Origin: Metellina segmentata
Taxonomy: Eukaryota > Arthropoda > Arachnida > Araneae > Tetragnathidae
DNA: 64,000 bases
Assembly (NCBI GenBank): GCA_947359465.1
Contig: OX375876.1
Span: 82,978,359-83,042,358, forward strand
Reading direction: 5' to 3'
Under the pieces are notes generated by a model. The model was not told the DNA's origin. It saw only the letters and a list, made by a program, of their open reading frames with translations, and ran no database searches. Below are positions 12,601 through 24,600 of the stretch, piece by piece (position 1 is the first letter of the stretch; every line of letters starts with the position of its first letter). The translations under genes and the position numbers were made by a program.

Positions 12601-15600
12601 GGAATTTGCAGTAATCACCGGGGGTTAGCGAGCAGTGGTCACACCCGCCCCCACAAAAAGAACTGTCATGGGCAACACCATGCTGGCCACATAGTGGCTA
12701 GTTAATATATAAGAATAACACCAAAATGACAGCTATTTAACATTATATTTTACAATTTGTTTAGAACAATTCAAAGTTTGACTTACTTTCATCTCCTCCT
12801 ATTTGATTTTCACTGTTTTCACTATCTCCCATATCTAGAAGAGTACGAAGAAAACTAAACATGATGTTAAGAACTTACTAAAAGTAAGGTTGTTTGAGTT
12901 TTATGGCACAATGCCATATTTGAGCAAGCTATGTCAAATACTTTTAAAATAGGGATTTAAAACTTTTTGATTCCAACAATTTTGGAAAAGATATCTAAAC
13001 ATGAGAAAAGTTTAATTTGTTTATCTTGTTGAAAGTAATTGAATTTCCCAATTTCTTGATTTATAATCAAGTTCACTCTTTAAAACAGAACAAGACACTT
13101 TATTACATTATTCATAACTTTTTTTTAAATTTAAAAACATTTGATGAATCTTATTTAAATATATACCTATCAACAAGGATTTTAAAATACTGCATTCAGA
13201 GTAAGTTTTCAACTTCAATAAGTCATACTTCAATTCAATATAAAACATCTTTTATAAAACAAAATAATCATACAATGTTAAAATAAAATTCAAACCTAAG
13301 TAATGATTACATATGGCGATAATACAGAAGTACAGCACAAAGTCCCATATCCTGAATAATCCAAAATAACGGACATGTTCAGAGTAAATACCACACAGAA
13401 AACATAGAAGATTTTCAAGTAAAATTTGTTGCATTGCATTAAAAAGGTCCTTTTCTTTTTTAAAAATTATTCCTATTTTTAAATTTATTTACTATTGAAA
13501 ACGCAAAATTTGCGCGGGGAAAGGGTGAGATTAAGTTTTGACAAAAAATGCCAATCATCCGAAATCTGGAATGGCCGTCCGGATTTTGGACTTTGTACTG
13601 TATCTTACTGCTGGACCAACTGAATTCATTATTTTCAAGTTACTTACTTGCAATTGAGTGCTGAAGATAAGGCACAAGAATATACCAAACACAAGTTCCA
13701 AATATCATGCCAACACCAGCGGCTAAAATTAATACACCCCACCAAGGAATGGAATCAAATCCTAGATCTAGAAAATTAAATTAATTTTAAAATGTTCATC
13801 TTTTAATACTCAAAAATATAAAAAGTTTTAACCTAAAATTATTTAAAAAAAGAACGTTTCATCAAAATTTTGAACAGACAATACTTAATACAGAACTCAA
13901 ACAATACAATTGAGAAATATACTGGACTGTCAAAACCTCACTGCTGTTGCGTCCAGTTTGCTTTCAGTATCATTGCTGTTGCTTCAAAGCATTAGTATCA
14001 CCCATTATTTGGGAATAACCACTGTGCATCTTGAGTGTTATTTGGTACACTTGTCTTGTGCTTTAAGGTCACTTCGAAACCTGTCTATCCTTAAGAATGA
14101 GTTTTTACTTTTGCCCACTGTTGTTTCAAGGATGTCTTACCATGTTTTGTGTAGCCTGCTGTAACAATTGACACAGTGCTCCTTGAAATACCCACAAAAT
14201 TGTTTTTTTTTCTAAAGTAAATTTATGGGTGCAAACCAGATTTTATGCTAATAGTGCATACACTTTTTTAGTGTCAAAACTATTTTCTCAACAAATGAGG
14301 AAAATACCTCTTAAAACTAAATATTTATATGTAGGTATATTTTATACTTTTCATCAAAAAAGTTTCCATCATTGAATTATAAGATGTTACAAATAAATAA
14401 TCAAGACACTAGAGAATTCAAACAGAAGTTCAAAAATGAACACAACTGTACTTACAATGAGGTCCACCATGAATAACAGAAAACAAATTGACGAAAATTG
14501 TGAAACCCCAAAAGAAGGGCAAGGAGAGATACCCTCTATCAAGAGCATTATCCTGTATAAAAAAAAGAAAATATTACTAACTTTATTTTTGTAAAAGTTA
14601 CAACAGCAACTCAAATGTAGTCAATCCATGTCCTCGATCAATTGCAACAGAAATAACCATAGAATATCATTTATTTATTTATATTTTACAGCAGACATTT
14701 GATCACTGATCATTTGTCAGTACAAGGCTAGAATCGATGAGCCAATTGTAAAGGGGCACCCAGTGGGTGGTCATCACTACACCTAACTAAGGACATCACA
14801 TTTTACGTCCATGCCCTGACCGCGGATTCGAACCAGGAACCTTCAAATTCAGAGGCCAGCAACTTAACTAGATCAGTTGATTGGCTTAATTTATTTAGAT
14901 TCGATAAGAATGCGGAAAATAAATGACATAATTTTTGCTGATATATTAGAATAGCAATTAGTGTTAAATTATGTGAAGAAAGTCACTTTTATCCAATAAA
15001 AAAAATTTTAAGATGAATATTTTTCATGAAAAACCATAAAGAAAATTCTTTACAGTATCACCGTTTCAAGAAAAGAAAAGCATATTTATAACCTATATTC
15101 CTATAAAATCAATCGGGTGAAGGGCTACAGAAGGGTTATTATCTTATAATTATTTGGCCTATGTATTCCTATATTCAGGTAAACCAGGAGCTTATTTTTG
15201 TACCCATTTGGTACTTATGAATTTAATTTTACAAATTCAGCATGTTCAAACAGCATGCAAGGTATTTTTAATGTTTCTTGTCAGCAAAAGTATGCAATTA
15301 ATGTCTTGCTTTGAAATGCTCAATCCAATGGATTTAAAAATAGATTGGTCATTTTTTATTTCCATCTCTGATTGTTCAAACATGTAATAAAAAATAATCA
15401 GGTTTCCCAGTATTTGGCAAAATTTATAGTAGGTCTAATATTTTTTTTTAAAGGAAACAATTCATCAAATCAATGAAACATGTTTAGGTTTCTCATTCAT
15501 ATAGTAAAAAATCCAATAAATGAACAAATATTCATGAATTTATAGCAATTCAATGAATAGAAAATACACACAATTAGGAGATAAACTTCAGATCTATACA

Positions 15601-18600
15601 GAGTGCTAACTTGATTTGCAACAGGAAGAAAATACTTGTGATGTAAATTGAATCAAAATAATGAAGTTTTTTTTATTTATATTTAAAACCATAACATACC
15701 AACAAACGACTAATATCTCATGATTTATACTAAGTAATGGAAGCTATCTTAACAAAACATGCATTTATTTTTTATCCCGACTTCTGAATACATTGATCCA
15801 ACAAGTTCTTTTGTAATTATTTCTCATGAACTGCATATTTTCAATTTAGTTCAACTGCATAGTTTAGAAAACTGCTTATAATGAAAGAAATTGATTCATA
15901 TGCTTGGGCTTGGATATTAACAAAACAGGCTTGCTTTTCATGCACGCTACATTTCAGAGCTTTGAATCTGAAGAAATGCATGTTGAAAATTTTATTCTCA
16001 CTTTTCTATTTGATGTTTCAAGAGTAATAATTGAATGTCATGAATATACCCTTTAAAAGTATGTCTTTGTTATTGAACTAAGAACAAAATCAGCCATTTC
16101 TTCAAAACATAACATACCATTCCGTAGCGGTAATGAATGACTAAAACGATACTTATTGTTCCAAGAATTTATATACCTGAAGTTTAAAATAATACTTTAG
16201 AAACTAATCGTCCATACTTTTCAAATATATTTAAAATTTCTTCATAAAAATATTAAAAACAATTTGTTTAGAAAGCAGTTTAAACATGACATTTCTGCCA
16301 AAAGCTATAAAAATTTACAATACTAAATTGCTTAGAACATTTCTTGGGTCTTTTTCAGCTCATTAAGAGCCAAATCGTTTAAAAATGCTTATTTTACATT
16401 TAAAGTTTTCATAGAACCATTTTCGTAGATGGTAACAATTCACAGGAATAAAATTATATTTTTAGAGAAAACAGTTATGCAATAATCATATACAATAAAC
16501 ATAGCTATCTTTATTAATGAAATAAATTAACACTTTTTCTAAAGATTTAATTTGACCAGGAGATGGAGGGCAATTACTTTCTCAGTTTAAAATTTCTTTA
16601 TATTTATTTCATTTTACATTTCCTAAAGCCTTCTGCTTAACTCAACCACACGAAGCTGGGCTATAAGCATTTTTACTTTTACGTGGAAGTCATACAAAAA
16701 ATTTAGAGATTGATTTCAAAACATACTTACTTTTGAAATGATAAATTTCTTCACCAAAAGGAAGATTCCAGATGAAATCAGACCAGACAGCACAGGAGAC
16801 AGAAACCAGGAAGACACTGAAACGTGAGATGACCTGTGAGACATAAGTACACAATCACACTACTTTTAAGACCTACATTTACCTCGACAAAGAACAAATC
16901 CAAGCACCTTGCACGTACATTTTTATTGCGTTCACCTACTCACATCTTTTTTTTTATTTACAGGTTACAGCTGAAAGCAAAATTTCTCCTTGTAAAAATT
17001 AATTCAAAGTTCAGCTCAAACTACTTGATGCATTATATTATACTAGCCACTGCATGGCAAGCTTGCCGTTGCCCATGATGTAAATTATTAATCTGGTGTA
17101 AAATTTTCCACAGATTTCAAATCCGTTGACATTTTAAATTTATCTTTAGCGATTCCGATTTTACGAAAAAAGCTCATTCCATAGATTTTGAAACCAAGGG
17201 CCAAAATATTTTTTTTATAATAAACATGATTGTGGCACATATTTTTAATGAAAAATATATGATCTTTCTTGTAATTGACTTTATTTTTGTTTAAAAATAA
17301 GAGGTATCATCATAAATAGCATATTTCAAGACCTATGACAAAAATTGTAAGTAGTCTGTTTTATTAGAATGTTTCTTAAAGGCTTCTACAATTCATTCAC
17401 TTATAATATAGGTACCCATCATATTTTAATTTTCAATTACTACTATATTTTTAGTAAGAATATATCAAAACATAACAAAATAATGTCCATTTTGGTATTT
17501 TTTAAACAATCAAAATGTATCAATGTTGTGTTGAGTCACATACATGACCATTAATACATGTTTTTTATTTCCTATGTCATTAAATTAACAGAAAAATTCT
17601 AAATTATTATTTACAAAATATAATCATACTAATTGATGAAATAATGTCCAAAAATTAAAAATATTATATTTAAATTATAATTTTCAATGGTCATGTATGT
17701 GACTTCAAGCAGTCATGTATGTGACATTGTGGTTAGGTATGTGACTTCAAACAGTCATGTATGTGACATGAAATAGTAAAATGCAAAGATTGCTCTTGTA
17801 TTGCAAGTAGATTTTACTATGAGTTATTCATGTGAGTGGTTAAACAAAATACAATCTGCACTTTGAAGCATGGAAAATGTAACTTTGTTTACATCTGCGT
17901 TGTTTGAAAATAATAAAAAAACACACTGTTATCTTATTGTAAGTAATACCAAAGATAAATCTAAGTTATCTGTATCTGCTTTCATTTTAAAACTTCTTGA
18001 AATTATTAAATTTCAAACAAATGAACCAAAATTGATCATCTGGAGTGATGGCCCATCCAGCGAGTTTAAAAACAAATGTGTTGCTTTATTTTTTTGTTAT
18101 CCAAAATACAAAAGCGTTTTTCAGGTTTTTAATGGAAATGTTCAGCAACTTCCCATGGAAAAGGAGTTGTTGATGGTATAAGCGGTACCGTTAAGTCGCG
18201 ATTATATGCAGAAGTGAAGGCAAGAAGATTCATAGTACAGAATGCAATCAACTTTGCTACAGTTGCTGCAAAAATAGTACCAAACATTACAGCCATTTCT
18301 ATGCTGCAGAATGAGATAGATAAAACCCAGATTGATTGAAATTAAGCCAAGGATGTTCCCGAAATTAAAAAAAGCACATTTCGTTAAAAGTTCTGATGAC
18401 CACATTTGTTTGTTTAGCAGCCAGCAAAATTTGGATACTCCTATACAAGAGTTATGCTATTGTGAAAATACAGAACTGAGTTTCAAAAGTACCCAACCAC
18501 CAGCAGAAAATCACACTTTATATGTAAATATTTCACTTGACATGTTTGTACTAGTAAAAGAGTTTGGGAAAAGGTAGTGGAAGCCCTACGTTGCACAAAC

Positions 18601-21600
18601 ATCCGTTTTAGATGAAAATGACATCAATGTAGTTTTCGTAAAGTAAGTGCTTGTAATTAACTTCATTTATCAAGAAAATGATACAGAAATTATTCAACAT
18701 GAGAGTATAATTAAAGTGCTGCTAACAACAATAATTAATGGTTGCAACATTGTAATATTTCCAAATTCAGTTGTGTACAATTGAACGATGTCACATACAT
18801 GACTGCATGTCACATACATGACCTGCAAAATTATATTTTGTTAAAAATCGAAAAATATAAAATTATTTAAAATACTTTTCACTTGGCTTTGCCAATCCTT
18901 TTTCTAATGCCAAAAATTTTTTAAACATATTTCATGCATATAATTCACTGAATTCTTTAATAAAAATTAGTGTTGTCAAATCACACTTCTGTTTTTTGTC
19001 ACATACATGACTAACTGAAAAGAATATAAAAATACCATACACATTTTTTTTTAAATATGATTTTCATTACTATTTACTAGATATTCTTTTAAACTGTTTA
19101 ACAAAATAGATTTTTGTCTTTTCGCTAAATTTATACACACATTTATCAAATATTTATACATATCTTGTTGAGTGATTGTCATATACATCGTGGAATGGGC
19201 CAAAAGAATTAAAAATCCCAGTCCAAAAGATATTTATAGGTTTCAAATAACTAATAATGAATCCTCAAAAAATTATTTTGATGAATTACAATTTGATTGT
19301 GTATACAAAATCCAAAGTATGAATAGGTCATTACTTGTTGCCAAGATAATTAATGTTTTCTAAGCATTGAACCTTATTTAAAAATTACAACTCTGTAGAA
19401 AGGTTAGAATGACTAGGCAGAAGCACCCTTTAAAGTATATATTTGGTTTTAGAGCAGAAGTAGGTGAACCATAGCCATATCACCTGTTTGCCTTGTAACA
19501 TAAAATAGAGAAAAGTGTCATTTAGGATTTAAGCTGCAGCCCTTAACAAGTTCTTTGCATAACACAAAGACAAATAATAAATCCAATCTCAGTAAATCTA
19601 TTTTAGTCTAAAATTTCGAAAACTTCAAAACTGACCAATAAAGATAAAAACAAGAGGATAAAATAGTTAATTTTATCTTTATTGGTCATTTTTTAAAGTT
19701 TTAAAATTTCGACTACCAGATTTTATTTGTAAGATTTCATGTGTATCTATTCATTTGATACCAGATTGACTCGTTAAATCTTTTCATACTAGAGAGCTTG
19801 TCTACCCCCTGCTTGCTAGGCTCACCAGCAGGTAGGATGTGATGTGCCCAAGCATCAAAATCTTTGACGGTTATTTGGTTAGTCTAGAAAGGAATTTATC
19901 ACTAACTTGAGAATTCTTTGAAGGTACAATCTAAGATTACTGGACATGTGTAAAGAATTCCAACAAGCTATTTTATTTTGTTTCACTTAAGAATAAACAC
20001 AGAATAAAATAATTAAATTACTTCTATGAAAGTACACAATTAGAAACAATTTCCAGTTCACCAATCAAGTGATCAAACAGTTCACTGCGTTACGTCACCA
20101 GACAGTGAATCAAGCGCTTTACGCAAAGGGAATATCCGAGTGAATTTCTGCAATACAGCGTTTGATTTCAGTGTGCATGGACTCAAAAAGGTTTGTTGTG
20201 GCTCCAAAGTATCATTTGGAAGAATCTGTGAAGTGGCGCATTATCGGACGTTCAGAAGCAGCAAGATGTGTGAATATTTCAAGATACAATCTGCACTACA
20301 GAAACAATTTCAGAACTCTGAAACTGTCATGTAAAGAGACCTGTACAAAGTCGTAACCATATAACAACTGCTTCAAGATCGCAAAATGGTAATAACTGCC
20401 CGTCATAACAGAAAGTTTACTCTTTGGCAGTTAAGTTCAGGGCTGTAGCCGCCACAGGAACTGTTGTATCACGGCAAACTGTATACAGAAGGCTTAATGA
20501 AAAAGGCCATTATGCCAGAAAGCCAAGGGTATTTGTTTCACTGTCTTTACAACACAAGAGGGACCACTTTAATTGGTGCAAAGAACATCGGAACTGGAGT
20601 CAACAACAATGGACCCATGTTCTCTTTACTGATGAGTCGAGGTTTAGTTTAACATCCTATTCTCAACGTTTTTACAACTGGAGGTGTCAGAAACGCAAAA
20701 TCTTCCTTCGAGCATTATAGAATGTGACTGTTTTGGTAGTGCATGTGTGGGAAGGAATATTGAAATCATGTTGTGATATATGTATACAAGTCGGGGACGA
20801 TCATATTCCATATTAAATTTCTTAAGTCTCAATTTTTTTCAGAGTTATTGCTTTATTTCCCCAACTCTCCTTGTCACATATTGCCATTTTTATTGTTTCA
20901 CGCTACAGTTTTATATCATATGATTTTGGACACCAGTGTAGTTGGTATTTACAACTTAGCCCCCCCCCCAAAAAAAAAAGATTTTGATACAAGATTGCAC
21001 CTTTAACAGCAAATAATTTTATACAGTGTAAAAAAAGGATCTTTTATCTTAAATTCTTATTATAGATAGCTTTCCCAGAAATGTTTTCTCTATTTCGTTT
21101 CAAATGTAAGTTAACAATCAGATGCAATGTTGTGGAATGGAGACACCAAGAGTTTCAACTATATAAATTTGTTTAGATAATTTCATTTTCAAAGATTGTT
21201 ACAATTTTGTTCCAACCTTCATTGTAAACTAAAACAATTAGAACATGCAATTTGGTATTAAATAGTATATAACACAGATTAAACTTACCAATTTTACCTA
21301 ACATTTTCCATTTAATACCCATGAAGCCTCGAGCAACAAAGGCAAAACCAACCACAGCACCAATAATACTATGAGTTCCAGAGATTGGCCATCGAAAAAA
21401 TGTAGCAACTATATTCCATATTGCACTCCCTGAAAAATAGATGATGCATTAAATTTATTTTAAATAATAATCTTTAACGTATAAGCAGTTAATTTAGTAA
21501 GTTACATAATGAACCTACCTATTAATGAAGCAAGGAAACCCAACATAAGCTCTTTCTCAAATTCTGAAAATGTTTCGACGTCAAATATTCCCTTCCGGAC

Positions 21601-24600
21601 AGTGTCGGATACTCTATATCCTGAAATTACAAAAACCCATTAAAATAAATATTTAGATTCTAAATTTGTAATTGGTTATATTACAAAGTATTATTGATCT
21701 ATATATGTAATGTGTGGTGAAATTTCCATCCGCTTGGATTTTTTTTGCCTGCATCCAATGAAGCAGGTATGAAGCAATTTGGCCTAGCCGTAATAGCTCC
21801 AATTCTTTTGAGAATGCATTCTTTCTATTTCCAATACACTGAACATTGCAATTATCGAAACATGGCACTATTTATTCTCAGATGCTGGATAAGATTGAGA
21901 CTTACAATAGGAAGGAATTTATGACTTTTATACCATTTAAGCTCAACAAACCAGGCCTATACAGACCTCAAGTTTTATAATAATCATGTCATGCTGAGAG
22001 AGAACTGTTCCAAAATAATGTCTAATGTCCAATGCACAACAATACTGTTTGTACAAAGTTTATATTTTAAAGCATCATAACAAATTACTCAATATTTTCA
22101 GCAGAAAATGTCTTCACAGATCTTGTTCAGTTGTTCAAGTCAAATATAAAAGGTTTTTAGGCAAATGATTTTAGAAATTTTTTTCTCTATTTCGTTTCAA
22201 ATGTAAGTTAACAATCAGATACAATATTGTGGAATGGAGACACCAAGTGTTTTAATTATATAAATTTGTTTAGATAATTTCATTTTCAAAGATTCTTACA
22301 ATTTTGTCCAATCTTCATTGTAAACTATTAGAACATATGATTTGGTATTAAATAGTATATAACAGCACAAATTAAACTTACCAATTTTACCCAACATTTT
22401 CCAGTTAATAGACAAGTATATCTAGTTAATTAGACTACAGATGTAAAATTCATGGTAATAATCTTTTGGAGAATATTCTCTGGCGGGAGAATAACAGAGA
22501 TTTTTATTTTCTAAACGCATACAAATTAAAAATATGGCACATGTTTTTTTTAAATCTAAGAATGAATACACCAGATGAAAAATATCATAATTTAAAAATG
22601 TGCAGCTGTATTTTGTAAGTTTAACATTAAAAATAAAGAAAAACATTTTACTTATGGTGGACCGTAATGGTGGGAAACAAGGTATCGGGATAATAGCCAC
22701 TCAGAAGACTTGAAAAACCTCTAATTTGCCCAAAAATAAACACGTTCTAGAATCAAAACTACTCAGTTTCTGATTTTTGTGAAAAAAATATATATATGCA
22801 GAAACAAATTATATATTGTAAATTTCTTCACTGAATTTTAAAATTTTATTTTGTGTTTATTAGTTAGAAAAACATTTTTGAATAAAAATTGCTGCAGTAG
22901 CTTTATACATTACTACATATCTAATACTAAATACACTTTTCCCAAGGATGAAAAATCTCCAAAAAGTTTTAAATACTGTACAAAGTTCCAGATGCTGAAT
23001 CCTCCAGACCTCGGACATTCTGGATTATGTGCATTTTTTGTCAAAAAACCTTAATCTAACCTCCCCCGTGCAAATTTTGCATTTGCTATAAACAGATGTA
23101 AAACATTTGTAAAACAGCAAATGTATAATCAGGATTTTTTTTTAAAGGAAAAAAACCTTTTTAATACAATGCAGCAAAATTAAACCCTTTTTTCTTTTAA
23201 AAAAAAATATATATATATATATGGGAATCCCCTCCCCTTAGACGGTTAGCAAAACGTTCGGATTTTGGACTTCGTACTGTATTCATTAATAATCAAAACT
23301 AATACTTATTTAGCAACTTAGTTCATAAGGAAGAATTTTTATATATTTATTATATATATATATATTAATAATTGTTTTGAATGATAACAAAAATTATGTT
23401 ATGCATGATAAATTAGTGTTATAAAGTTGCATAGCATGTTAAAACTTTTCCTTTATTTCCATGTGACATAAATTGCAAATTTTCATTTTACGAAGATAAA
23501 AATAGAAAAATCTTGTATGTTTTTCAATAAAAATAAGTTATAACTAATTTCTCAAACAGTGCTTGTATGCCGATATATATTGTGAATGATACATAAATAA
23601 GCTTCATGTACATTTTTGCAGTCAATAAAATTAAATAGATTAAAACCTAATTTTTTCAGAAAATTGTAAATAGAAAATTCTTGAATAATTTCCAAATTTC
23701 AATTTTTGGAGAATAGGTATTCTTGTTCTCTCAGAGAATATTCTCTGCTCACATCTCCAGACTAGACAATATAAAAATCTGAATCGATCCACACATAATA
23801 GCTTAATAAAAGTGACAAGTTAAACATTGCTATGGGAGCACACAAGGGCCATATTTAGCCACACTACAGAGACCAGCCTTACAATATCAAGTAATACATA
23901 CACACAATGAAAGTTTTACTTCCACAGAAGAGAAAAACATCCAGGGAGGAATGCATCCAATAGGAAACACCTGTGCAGCCTACAACGTGAAAGTTGTTGA
24001 AAAGTGGGTATACCCACTGAGCCACAACTGCCCCATTGAATAAGGGAAACTTATTGCACAAACACATTAACAACCTTAGTAATTGATTGCATATAGCTTC
24101 CAATTCAATGCTTAAATACCAACAAGTTTCTATAGCTCAAGATTTTTATAACCCAAGTTAGATGCCGTGGTGATGTAGTACAACTCGAGATCTCACTAAG
24201 CATCACTTGTTAATCATTTAATATTTTTGTGATGCATTCGCAAGGGTATGGGCTAACTTTGCAATATACAAAAGATCAATGACCATGAAATTTAAATCTT
24301 TATGTTGGTATGAAGAGAAAACAAAACAAATTATAGTGAAGAATATCATTAACATTTGCTCATTTTCCCATTGGGAGGCTCTGCAGTGCATTAGGAAGAC
24401 AGTACAGTGCTGCCTGCTGAATTCAATTTGACTTTTGCGACTGGTGATGTACAATTTTTGCCTTGATAAACAAAAAGTAACTAAAAAATATATCAATATT
24501 CACTGATGCAACTAATCTAATTACAGATGTAAGCAGAGAATATTAGAGAATTTTCTATTTAAAACCTATTTTTTTCAGAAAATTGTAATTGCTTCATTAT

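Noticed and set aside
17690..17767. CRISPR-like array
   Set aside because: Short 14-bp units with 6-8-bp spacers in a eukaryotic intron; no cas genes; mirrored on the other side of a gene relic.
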